DNA of 42,194 nucleotides from Frateuria defendens (lineage in GTDB: Bacteria > Pseudomonadota > Gammaproteobacteria > Xanthomonadales > Rhodanobacteraceae), in assembly GCF_001182895.1 (NCBI RefSeq), contig NZ_LFQR01000032.1, positions 1 through 42,194 on the forward strand, read 5' to 3'. The position numbers and the translations under genes were made by a program. A model generated the notes under the pieces. The model ran no database searches and was not told the origin of the DNA. It saw only the letters and a program-made list of their open reading frames with translations. How positions within the stretch are numbered: the first letter of the stretch is position 1; each line of letters begins with the position of its first letter. Shown one piece after another: positions 8,703-16,033 of this stretch.

Positions 8703-9560
8703 TCAAAGAATGCCTTTGCTGCAATCCGTGCGGACTTCCTTGCAGACCTTTCCACCTGCCGCGACACAGGCATTTATCGCCTGGGTTACCGCTTCTTTCT
8801 CATCGTCTGGGTTGGGGCTCGCGCCGCCAAAAGAGCGGGACGATTCATCACGCACGAGGGAGATGCATCCGTCTTGCTGTTGGACGAGCACGGTGCAGTC
8901 CTCTTTGCTGCAGTCACTCTTTTGGTTCTTCCACATGGCCTCATTGCTTACATCCCCGTGCAGAAATGCAAACTTGCCGTTCTTGTGATCGACCAGCAGG
9001 GTGTTGAGGAACACTGGAACCCTCCACTTTGCATCCATGTCCTTCGCCAAGCCCGAGGGGGGCAGGGGAAGCGTTTCGGTGGTGTCCTTCTCCCGGCCTG
9101 CCACCACGGTTTCACGAGTGGCACCGGTCACGTGCCATGCGCCCGCCTGACGGGTCAGGTCAAGCGTCATGGTCGACGGCTTTTCCCCGCTGTCGAACTG
9201 GTCGATGTGGACGTGTCCCGGGGCAACCTTAAGGTGCCTTGGCCGGAAAGGGTCCGTATGGAACTGGCTGCACTTCGAGCAGGCAATGAGCTTGTCACTG
9301 GAAAAATCCGCGACAAATCTGCCGTCCTTCTTCCCGAAGACGGTCAGGGTGCGATGGGTTACACCATCCTTGTCCGGGCTGGTTTCAAAAACTGCTGCCG
9401 CGTCCGCGTCGGGAGCGTCGCCGCTTGCAGAGAAAGCCAGAAGCGTCGCACCTGCTGGTGCGGCGGCAATGACTTCTGCCGGAGCTTTGGGTGAGGATTG
9501 CGCCGCAAAGGAAAGGGAGGCGGCCGCCATGAGGGCGGCAGCGACGGGGAGTCTTCTCAT
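8703..9560 (-). CDS. Exported protein with DUF4189-like C-terminus; candidate immunity protein
   Basis: This is a 285-aa protein with a clear signal peptide (MRRLPVAAALMAAASLSFAA). Its C-terminal 70 residues, with paired cysteines (CSKEDCTVL, INACVAAGG, VCKEV, TDCSKG), resemble the DUF4189 fold; this is a weak, by-eye match. The middle is unrecognised and contains a CSKC pair. It is transcribed directly upstream of the XVIPCD effector with 31 nt between them. In characterised X-T4SS pairs such as XAC2610/XAC2609 the exported immunity protein gene lies next to, and upstream of, its effector. Position, export and co-transcription make it the best immunity candidate. The start at 9560 was chosen for the signal peptide; the frame extends upstream to 9647 without coding character. 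Confidence 0.75.
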   Translation of the reverse strand: MRRLPVAAALMAAASLSFAAQSSPKAPAEVIAAAPAGATLLAFSASGDAPDADAAAVFETSPDKDGVTHRTLTVFGKKDGRFVADFSSDKLIACSKCSQFHTDPFRPRHLKVAPGHVHIDQFDSGEKPSTMTLDLTRQAGAWHVTGATRETVVAGREKDTTETLPLPPSGLAKDMDAKWRVPVFLNTLLVDHKNGKFAFLHGDVSNEAMWKNQKSDCSKEDCTVLVQQQDGCISLVRDESSRSFGGASPNPDDEKEAVTQAINACVAAGGKVCKEVRTDCSKGIL

Positions 9561-9668
9561 ACACAATGTTCCTTTTTGTGTTCGAGGCAGTCTTGCTGCA
9601 ATCCGTCGGGACTGAGACCTGGGGATGGCTGGGTGGTTAAGCGGCATGATGCGCTCAACGCACGGTCA

Positions 9669-10106
9669 CTAGTCGGCGGCGAGCGTGGCCGTGTTACCCG
9701 ATCCGCTTACCGTGACTTTGCTGCCGACATGCAGCCCTTCCACGCCATGGCCGGTCTGCACCAGGCTCATGACTCTGCCGTCGTCGAGCTGCAGCTTGAC
9801 CATGTAATGCGCGGCCGGGCCGTTGCCGGCGATGGCGCCGCCGGCCGCCTCGCCCACTGCGGGGGCAGCGCTGACTACGGCATTGGCTACCTGGCCGTTG
9901 GCCACCGCCACGGCCTTGAAGCCGAGCAGGCTGCCCAGGGAGGCGCCGAGCTTGCGTCCTTGCCGGTGGACCTGCGACTCATCGTCGCCACGGTTGTCGA
10001 TCGGCTTCATGTCGACGATCGTGCCATGCCGGGCGGATTGGGCATGGACGGTCACGACGGGGGCGAGTGAAGCGGCCGCCAGGGCGGCGACAAACATCCA
10101 TTTCAT
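9669..10106 (-). CDS. Exported glycine-zipper/SlyB-like small protein
   Basis: This is a 145-aa protein with an N-terminal signal peptide (MKWMFVAALAAASLAPVVTVHA). HGTIVDMKPI is followed by a Gly/Ala-rich middle (LGASLGSLLGF, AVGEAAGGAIAG) and a C-terminal beta-rich part (YMVKLQLDDGRVMSLVQTG..VGSKVTV). This order resembles SlyB/Pcp-type outer-membrane proteins, although no lipobox cysteine is visible. It is the second gene of the four-gene island operon. AGGTG precedes the start. Whether it helps immunity or envelope integrity is unknown. Confidence 0.75.
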   Translation of the reverse strand: MKWMFVAALAAASLAPVVTVHAQSARHGTIVDMKPIDNRGDDESQVHRQGRKLGASLGSLLGFKAVAVANGQVANAVVSAAPAVGEAAGGAIAGNGPAAHYMVKLQLDDGRVMSLVQTGHGVEGLHVGSKVTVSGSGNTATLAAD

Positions 10107-10172
10107 ACATCACCTGCTGTCGTTGGAATTGAAGAATGTGTTGCCCGCACGCCGGGAGCGCTGGCCGCCTTG

Positions 10173-10610
10173 TCAGGGGCTCTTCGGGCGCCCCCAGCCC
10201 CTGACGTAGGGCCGGCATTTCACGCCGTCGTACTCGTAGCGGCTGATGATGCCCTTGGCGTTCGCGTAGAAAGTAACCGTGCAGTGGTGGTGGGCGGGGA
10301 CATCGTGATGTTCCGTCCTCGTCTCCATGATCAGCGCATTGCCGGACTGGCCCACTGGGGCCGCGTACGACGAATCGTAGGAGTAGGCCTCGGTGCCGAA
10401 GTTGTACGTGTAAGCCGTTTCGCCGTTCGGCAATTCATTGCTGGTGAAGCCGCGGTCGACGGGCCACTGCATCAGCAGTTCGCTGGCGTCGTGGCCGATC
10501 CAGCTGTCGGCGACTTCGGTGGAGGTCTTGTCATAGCTGTTCTGGCCCATGGCGGCACACGAGAGAACAAGAGTCGGCAGGGCCAGGGCAAGGCGGTTCA
10601 GGGCACGCAC
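10173..10610 (-). CDS. Small exported hypothetical protein (possible lipoprotein)
   Basis: I do not recognise a characterised family. From the GTG at 10610, preceded by AAGGA at 9 nt, the protein has 145 aa and a good signal peptide (MRALNRLALALPTLVLSC). The cysteine could be lipidated, but the lipobox (VLSC) is imperfect. The mature part contains SWIGHDASELLMQWP, then NGETAYTYNFGTE, and ends with CTVTFYANAKGIISRYEYDGVKC. This WxG..L..WG-like, two-cysteine pattern is common in small proteobacterial lipoproteins. An alternative ATG at 10649 lacks a ribosome site. It is the first gene of the island operon. Confidence 0.7.
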   Translation of the reverse strand: MRALNRLALALPTLVLSCAAMGQNSYDKTSTEVADSWIGHDASELLMQWPVDRGFTSNELPNGETAYTYNFGTEAYSYDSSYAAPVGQSGNALIMETRTEHHDVPAHHHCTVTFYANAKGIISRYEYDGVKCRPYVRGWGRPKSP

Positions 10611-10772
10611 AATGTCACATCCTTGGACGAGATAGCGAATACTCCGCATGCCGATAACAGCGAGCGGCCTGTCGTGGCAGGGCTGGTATTTTCGGCGACG
10701 CGGTCAATCCCCATCCGCTCCGCTTTGCGGAGCCCGCCTAGGCATGACGGTGCCGGTCTTCCCTGCTTCCCA

Positions 10773-10798
10773 GCTCGGCCACGATAGTATGGCCGAGC
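10773..10798. other. Perfect 9-bp hairpin upstream of tRNA-Arg
   Basis: GCTCGGCCA (10773-10781) and TGGCCGAGC (10790-10798) pair perfectly around an 8-nt loop. No T run follows on either strand, so it is not a standard terminator. It lies in the otherwise gene-free stretch 10611-10849, between the promoter side of the island operon and the tRNA. Confidence 0.5.
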
Positions 10799-10849
10799 CG
10801 CTCTGCTTTCGTCTTCGACACGGTGCCGGTATTCTCTAGTCTGCCCTAT

Positions 10850-10926
10850 GGCCCCGTGGCACAATTGGATAGCGCGCACCCCTCCTAAGGGTGAGGTTGT
10901 GGGTTCGAACCCCGCCGGGGCCGCCA
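10850..10926 (+). tRNA. tRNA-Arg (anticodon CCT)
   Basis: The gene is 77 nt including an encoded CCA. The acceptor stem GGCCCCG pairs with CGGGGCC. The D-arm contains ATTGGATAGCGC, the anticodon loop CTCCTAA holds CCT at 10884-10886, and the T-arm GTGGGTTCGAACCCCGC is intact. A run of seven T follows at 10927. tRNA-Arg(CCT) is a frequent integration target for genomic islands, which fits its place at the edge of the low-GC region. Confidence 0.97.
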
Positions 10927-11082
10927 TTTTTTTCCTGAAACTCTCATCTGCTCTGGTTCCGTAGTCGGTACTCGTGCTACGCAAGGGATGATCCACGAAT
11001 CCATCCTGGCGCGGCTCGAATGCCGGAATCGTCTTGGGCACGCTTTCCTTGATGTGTCTGTGGCGATTCCGTAACAACAGGC

Positions 11083-11820
11083 TCAGGCCGCGGCCGAGGC
11101 GTGCTCTTCCGTCGCCCCGTCCAGCGCGAACGCCACCGCATCCAGCGCGTGCAGCGCCGTGGTGTCGAACACGGGCAGGGGGGTGTCGTCCTGGCCGATC
11201 AGCAGCGGAAGCTCGGTGCAGCCGAGCACCAGGCCCTGCGCGCCGCGCGCGGCGAGTTCGGCGGCGATGGCGAGCAGGCGCTGGCGCGAGGCGTCGAGGA
11301 GGCGGCCGCGGCACAGTTCCTCGAAGATCATCCGGTGCAGTTCGATGCGGTCGGCCTCGTCCGGCACCCGCGTCTCGATGCCGTGCCCGGCCAGGCGCTC
11401 GGCGTAGAAGGGCTGCTCCATGGTGAAGCGGGTGCCGAGCAGGGCCACCCTGGCGAGGCCGCGCGCGCGGATGGCGCGGCCGGTGGCGTCGGCGATGTGC
11501 AGCAGCGGAATGCGCACGCGCGCGCTCACCGCGGGGGCCACCTTGTGCATGGTGTTGGTGCCGATCAGCACGCAGTCGGCGCCGGCCGCTTCCAGCCGCG
11601 CGGCGCTGTCGGCGAGGATCGCGCCCATCGCGGGCCAGTCGCCGGCGCGCTGCAGGGCGGCGATGGCGTCGAAGTCCAGGCTCTCGATCAGCATGCGCGC
11701 CGAGTGCAGGCCGCCGAGCCGGCGCGCCACCTCGCGGTTGATCGCCTGGTAGTAGAGCGCGGTCGATTCCCAGCTCATGCCGCCGATCAGGCCGATGGTC
11801 TTGAGGCGCGTGGTGGTCAT
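11083..11820 (-). CDS. Aspartate/glutamate racemase family protein, YgeA-like
   Basis: This is a 245-aa cytoplasmic racemase of the Asp/Glu racemase superfamily. The N-terminus IGLIGGMSWEST is a substrate-binding signature. The first catalytic position is Thr88 in IGTNTMHK and the second is Cys201 in LGCTELPLL. This Thr/Cys pair, in place of Cys/Cys, is the arrangement reported for E. coli YgeA (Thr83/Cys197), an L-Asp/L-Glu-specific racemase, so a similar activity is inferred. The ATG at 11820 begins MTTTRLKTIGLIGG and is the natural family start; the open frame upstream to 11937 is not conserved in character. It is a single gene after the DHA2 transporter. Confidence 0.9.
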   Translation of the reverse strand: MTTTRLKTIGLIGGMSWESTALYYQAINREVARRLGGLHSARMLIESLDFDAIAALQRAGDWPAMGAILADSAARLEAAGADCVLIGTNTMHKVAPAVSARVRIPLLHIADATGRAIRARGLARVALLGTRFTMEQPFYAERLAGHGIETRVPDEADRIELHRMIFEELCRGRLLDASRQRLLAIAAELAARGAQGLVLGCTELPLLIGQDDTPLPVFDTTALHALDAVAFALDGATEEHASAAA

Positions 11821-11929
11821 GGCGGGTTCCTGCGCAAGGCAATGGGAGGAGTGTAGTCGCAAGGCACCGCAAACGGCCTGCGTCTTTGGTGCACCATGCA
11901 CGGTTTCGCGCCCCATGGCATCCCTATAT

Positions 11930-13369
11930 TCATCCACGGCTCTCGCCCGCGATCCGCCCGTTCACTGCGGCCCCGGCGTCGCGCGGCAGCCGCGCCGCGT
12001 CGAGCAGGGCCAGCAGGGCGAGCAGGGCCATGGCGGCGAAGGCGAGCCGGAAGTCGGTCGCGTCAAGATGCGAGCCGTCGTGGTGGCGCAGCAGCCCGGC
12101 GAGCTTGAGCGCCAGCGCGCCACAGGCGATGCCCAGGCCGCTGTTGATCTGCTGGGCCATGCTGAACAGCGTGGTGGCGCCGCCCATGCGCGCCGGCGGC
12201 ACGTCGGCGAAGCCGATGGTGTTGAGCGCGGTGAACTGCATCGAGCGGGTGAGGCCGGTGGCGAACAGCACGGCGGCGATCAGCGCCGGCGGCGTGCCGG
12301 CGCCGAAGGCCATGCAGGCGAGGAAGCCCGCCGCCACCAGCAGGCCGTTGCCCACCAGCACGCCGCGCAGGCCGAAGCGGCGCATGGCCCAGCCGGTGGC
12401 CGGCTTCATCGCCAGGTTGCCGGCGAACAGCGCCAGCATCAGCAGGCCCGAACTCGTGGCGCTCATGCCGAAGGCGAGTTGGAACAGCAGCGGCAGCAGG
12501 AACGGCGCGCTGCCGATGGCGATGCGGAACAGCGAGCCGCCGCCGATCACCGCCGCGAAGGTGGGGATGCGCAGCGCCGACAGGTCGATCAGCGGCTGCG
12601 CCGCGCGCCGCAGGTGGCACAGCGCCAGGGCGCCGGCGGCGAGGCCAAGCCCGGCCAGCGCGGCGACCAGCGGCGCGTCCACCGGGGTGCGGCTGGCCAG
12701 TTCCACCGCCGTCATCGACATGCCGCAGGCGAGCGCCGTCCACACGAAGCCGACGAGGTCGAACGCGCCAGTCGGCTCGCCCTCGCCGCGCACCAACCAC
12801 AGGGCGAGCGCCAGCGCGGCCAGGCCCAGCGGCAGGTTGAGGAAGAAGATCCAGTGCCAGCCCAGCCATGAGGAAATCAGGCCGCCCAGCGGCGGCCCGA
12901 GGATCGGCGCCACCAGCCCCGGCCAGGTGAGGATGGCGATGGCGCGCACCAGCTCGCGCTTGGGCGTGCGCCGCAGCACCAGCAGCCGGCCCACCGGCAC
13001 CATCATGGCGCCGCCCACGCCTTGCAGCACGCGCGCGGCGGTGAAGCTCCACAGGCCGCCGGCCAGCCCGCACAGCAGCGAGGCGCCGGTGAACAGCACG
13101 ATGGCGCCGGCGAACACGCGCCGCGCGCCGTAGCGTTCGGCCATCCATCCGCTCAGCGGGATGCACACCGCCAGCGTGAGCATGTACGCGCTGATGCCGA
13201 TCGACAGCCGCGCCGGCGCCACGCCGAAGCTCGCCGCCATCGCCGGCAGCGCGGTGGTGATCACCGTGGCGTCGAGGTTCTCCATGAAGAAGGTGCCGGC
13301 CACCAGCAGGGCGACCAGGCGGAGGTGCCGGTCCGCGGCCGTATCGGGAGGTTGAACCACGTTCTGCAA
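11930..13369 (-). CDS. MFS multidrug efflux transporter, DHA2 (14-TM) family
   Basis: This is a 479-aa inner-membrane drug:H+ antiporter candidate. The N-terminal FFMENLDATVITTALPAMAASFG is the DHA2 TM1 signature. RYGARRVFAG is the loop 2-3 MFS motif A, RVLQGVGGAMMVPVGR is motif B and GLVAPILGPPLGG is motif C of exporters. GWHWIFFLNLPLG is the standard DHA2 sequence after TM5. About 14 hydrophobic segments can be counted. The reported start is a TTG at 13369 with AAGGA only 3 nt away; a GTG at 13360 is an alternative. No membrane-fusion partner (EmrA-like) is adjacent, so it may work alone. Substrate unknown. Confidence 0.92.
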   Translation of the reverse strand: MQNVVQPPDTAADRHLRLVALLVAGTFFMENLDATVITTALPAMAASFGVAPARLSIGISAYMLTLAVCIPLSGWMAERYGARRVFAGAIVLFTGASLLCGLAGGLWSFTAARVLQGVGGAMMVPVGRLLVLRRTPKRELVRAIAILTWPGLVAPILGPPLGGLISSWLGWHWIFFLNLPLGLAALALALWLVRGEGEPTGAFDLVGFVWTALACGMSMTAVELASRTPVDAPLVAALAGLGLAAGALALCHLRRAAQPLIDLSALRIPTFAAVIGGGSLFRIAIGSAPFLLPLLFQLAFGMSATSSGLLMLALFAGNLAMKPATGWAMRRFGLRGVLVGNGLLVAAGFLACMAFGAGTPPALIAAVLFATGLTRSMQFTALNTIGFADVPPARMGGATTLFSMAQQINSGLGIACGALALKLAGLLRHHDGSHLDATDFRLAFAAMALLALLALLDAARLPRDAGAAVNGRIAGESRG

Positions 13370-13417
13370 GCGTCCTTGTCGATGGGGGGCGCGAGTCTGA
13401 TGAGTGCGCGGGGGCTT

Positions 13418-13897
13418 TCAGCCGTAGGCGATGAGCCGGCCGAGCGTGGCCACCGTGAGCCACAGGCCCAGCGAGGCGGCGGCCATGGCGCGCGCGCCGG
13501 CCGGTACATGATCGGTCCAGGCGGGGAGCTTTCCGCGCCACAGCCACTCGAAGGCGAGCGCGTTGCCCAGCGCCAGCGCGATCAGCAGCAGCTTCCAGCG
13601 AAAGCGCGGCGCGTGGACCAGCGTGCCGGCATCGGCCGCGAACAGCGTGAAGCCGCTGACCAGCATCAGCACCACGGCGCCGATGCCGATCGGCACCAGC
13701 AGCCGCGCCAGCGCCGCCGGCGCGATGCCGCGGCCCAGGCCCAGCAGGCGCAGGTCGAGCAGGCCGATGCCGCCCACCAGGGCGGCCATGCCGAGCAGGT
13801 GCAGCAGGTTCGCCAGCGGATAGACCGCGGGCGAGCTGCGCACCCACCCGGCGAAGGCCGAGTCTTGCAGTGCGGAGGCGAGCGCCGCCCAGTCCAA
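13418..13897 (-). CDS. Small integral membrane protein, DUF6644-like
   Basis: This is a 159-aa protein with four predicted membrane spans (PLANLLHLLGMAALVGGIGLL, LARLLVPIGIGAVVLMLVSG, WKLLLIALALGNALAFEWLW and the C-terminal AMAAASLGLWLTVATLG). A conserved-looking His in the first span (LANLLHLLG) is typical of this uncharacterised family. It starts 2 nt after the stop of the DUF6152-like gene, so the two are almost certainly co-transcribed and probably work together. The family name is a by-eye assignment. Confidence 0.75.
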   Translation of the reverse strand: MDWAALASALQDSAFAGWVRSSPAVYPLANLLHLLGMAALVGGIGLLDLRLLGLGRGIAPAALARLLVPIGIGAVVLMLVSGFTLFAADAGTLVHAPRFRWKLLLIALALGNALAFEWLWRGKLPAWTDHVPAGARAMAAASLGLWLTVATLGRLIAYG

Positions 13898-13899
13898 GG

Positions 13900-14277
13900 T
13901 CAGCGCAGCTCCACCGTCTTGCCGTCCACGGTGATGCGCTCGATGCGCATCTCGGGCGTGCCGTCGCGGCGCGGGTAGCCTTCCAGCTTGGCGTTGACGC
14001 CTTCGTGCAGCATGGCCTGGGTCAGGCCGCGCGACTCCATGCGCTGGATCGGCGCCAGCACCACGGTCCAGGTCTTGCCCTGGTAGTCGATCTTGGCGAG
14101 GCCGTGCGGGTTGCGCCAGGCGACCTCGTGCAGGGCGGCGGTGACGACGAGGGTCTTGCCCGCGTCGTAGGAGCCCCAGCCGTGGTGGGCCACGGCGGGG
14201 GCCGCCGCGGCGAGGGCCAGGGTGGCGGCGAGCAGCCGGCCGGCCGGGTATCGCGGGTGTCGTGGAAGCGAGTGCAT
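13900..14277 (-). CDS. Exported DUF6152-like protein
   Basis: This is a 125-aa secreted protein. A signal peptide (LLAATLALAAAAPAVA) is followed directly by HHGWGSYDAGK, the His-rich start typical of the DUF6152 family, then VTAALHEVAWRNPHGLAKI and a C-terminal RIERITVDGK segment. The mature protein is small and beta-rich, with periplasmic location inferred. The N-terminal His pair could bind a metal, but this is speculation. It is paired with the membrane protein encoded immediately downstream. Confidence 0.78.
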   Translation of the reverse strand: MHSLPRHPRYPAGRLLAATLALAAAAPAVAHHGWGSYDAGKTLVVTAALHEVAWRNPHGLAKIDYQGKTWTVVLAPIQRMESRGLTQAMLHEGVNAKLEGYPRRDGTPEMRIERITVDGKTVELR

Positions 14278-14393
14278 GCGTGCATCCTCCTCGTGGTCAC
14301 CTCGATGGCGGTCCGCGGACTATACGCCGGCGCGCATGGCCGGCATGTCGGCATGCGGAGGCTGCCGCGCGGCGGCCTCCGGCATCCCTGCGC

Positions 14394-15185
14394 TCAGATG
14401 GTGTCGAGCACGCCGCCGTCCACGCGCAGCGCGGCGCCGGTGGTGGCGGAGGCCTGCATGGAGCACACGTAGACCACCATGTTCGCCACCTCGTCCACCG
14501 TGGCCGGGCGCTGGATGATCGAGCTGGCGCGCTGCGAGCGCACGAACTCCGTGGCCGCCTGCTCGATGGACTTGCCTTCCTTCTCCGCCGTCTCCTTGAG
14601 CATGGCCTTGACGCCCTCGGAAAGCGTAGGGCCGGGCAGCACGCTGTTGACGGTGACGCCGCTGCCGGTGGCGAGCTTGGCCAGGCCGCGCGCCACGGCG
14701 AGCTGGGCGGTCTTGCTGAAGCCATAGTGGATCATGTCGGCCGGGATGTTCAGCGCCGACTCGGAGGAGATGAACACGATGCGCCCCCAGCCCCGGTCCA
14801 GCATGCCCTTGAGGTAATGGCGCGAGAGCCGCACGCCGGACATCACGTTGGTCTGGAAATAGCGCTCCCAGTCGGCATCGTCGATCTCGAAGAACGGCTT
14901 GAGTTCGAAGATGCCCGCGTTGTTGACCAGGATGTCCGCCGCCGGCACGGCGGCGATCAGCGCGTCGGTGCCGGCGGCGTCCGAGAGGTCGGCCACGGCG
15001 CCCTGCAGCGAGGCGGCGGGCAGCTCGGCGCGCAGCGCGGCCAGCGCCTTGTCCACCGAGCCCTGGCTGCGCCCGTTGACGACGACGTGCGCGCCGGCCG
15101 CCGCCAGCCCCTTGGCGATGGCGAAGCCGATGCCGGCGCTGGAGGCAGTGACGAGGGCGGTCTTGCCGGTGAGGTCGATATGCAT
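14394..15185 (-). CDS. SDR family oxidoreductase
   Basis: This is a 263-aa classical short-chain dehydrogenase/reductase. The cofactor motif TASSAGIGFAIAKG (about 14-27) and NNAG (LVNNAGIFEL) are present. The catalytic set is complete, with Ser in VFISSESALN and Tyr/Lys in HYGFSK. The family-typical C-terminus ends TTGAALRVDGG. An AAGGA site precedes the ATG at 15185. The same frame is open back to 17483, but that is a GC-bias artefact, since three unrelated genes lie in other frames there. It is the last gene of the group with a second SDR and the Npt-type transporter. Substrate unknown. Confidence 0.93.
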   Translation of the reverse strand: MHIDLTGKTALVTASSAGIGFAIAKGLAAAGAHVVVNGRSQGSVDKALAALRAELPAASLQGAVADLSDAAGTDALIAAVPAADILVNNAGIFELKPFFEIDDADWERYFQTNVMSGVRLSRHYLKGMLDRGWGRIVFISSESALNIPADMIHYGFSKTAQLAVARGLAKLATGSGVTVNSVLPGPTLSEGVKAMLKETAEKEGKSIEQAATEFVRSQRASSIIQRPATVDEVANMVVYVCSMQASATTGAALRVDGGVLDTI

Positions 15186-15253
15186 GGTGAGGTCCTTGTC
15201 GAAAGGGCGCACGGCGCGAGGGGGCGCGCCATACGGTCGGTGGAAACGCAGCG

Positions 15254-15964
15254 TCAGGCTATCGCACCGCCGCCGTCCACCAGCACGGTGGAGCCGGTGG
15301 CGTAGGGCGTGGTGGCAAGGTAGACGATGGCGTTGGCGACATCTTCGGGCTGGCCCAGCGTGCGCGCGGGCAGGGTGGCCGCGAGTTTCTCGTACATGGC
15401 GCGGCGGGCGGCTTCGTCCATGCCCGACCACAGCGGCGTGGCGATCACGCCGGGGGAGACGGTGTTCACGCGCACCGGCGCGAGTTCCAGCGCCAGGCCG
15501 CGGCCGAGGGATTCGATCGCCGCGTTGATCGCGCCCTGCAGCACCCACTGGCCGGGCCGCACGCTGAGGAAGCCGGAGACCAGGGTGAGCGAGCCGCGGT
15601 CCTTGAAGGTCGCCGCGCGCGCCACGCGGTAGGCGCCCCAGAACTTGCTGTCCATCGCCTTGTAGGCATCCGCCAGCGGCAGCTCGCGCACCGGGCCGCC
15701 GGGCGTCTGCGAGGCCGAGACCACCACGTGGTCGAAGGCGCCGGCGGCGGCGAAGAAGGCTTCCACCGCGGCGTTGTCGGTGGTGTCGAGCACGGCGGTC
15801 GTCACGCCGTGGCCGATGCGCGTGGCGGCGGCGTCGAGCTTGGCCCGGCTGCGCGAGGCGATGGTCACGGCGGCGCCCAGCTCGGCGAAGGCCTTGGCGG
15901 CCGCTTCGCCGATGCCGGAACTGCCGCCGATGATGAGGACTTGCTTGGCGTTCAACTTGCTCAT
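15254..15964 (-). CDS. Divergent SDR family protein lacking the YxxxK pair
   Basis: This is a 236-aa protein with the SDR Rossmann motif IIGGSSGIGEAAAKAF (about 11-26) and a C-terminal TGSTVLVDGGG. Where the catalytic YxxxK should be, the sequence reads WVLQGAINAAIESLGRGLA, with Gln and Asn in the expected Tyr and Lys places. SGFLS supplies the Ser region. It may therefore bind NAD(P) without standard reductase chemistry, or use other residues. AAGGA is 6 nt before the ATG. It lies between the intact SDR and the transporter, suggesting one operon. Confidence 0.88.
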   Translation of the reverse strand: MSKLNAKQVLIIGGSSGIGEAAAKAFAELGAAVTIASRSRAKLDAAATRIGHGVTTAVLDTTDNAAVEAFFAAAGAFDHVVVSASQTPGGPVRELPLADAYKAMDSKFWGAYRVARAATFKDRGSLTLVSGFLSVRPGQWVLQGAINAAIESLGRGLALELAPVRVNTVSPGVIATPLWSGMDEAARRAMYEKLAATLPARTLGQPEDVANAIVYLATTPYATGSTVLVDGGGAIA

Positions 15965-16033
15965 GAGGGTTCCTTCTGCTGAAGACTTCAGAGAGACGGA
16001 GAAACGGTTCGGCCGCAGGCCGAGCCGGGGGAA

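Noticed and set aside
10598-11872. Long minus-strand frame containing a GFEPTT-like segment
   Set aside because: That segment is the antisense translation of tRNA-Arg (10850-10926), a known source of spurious proteins.
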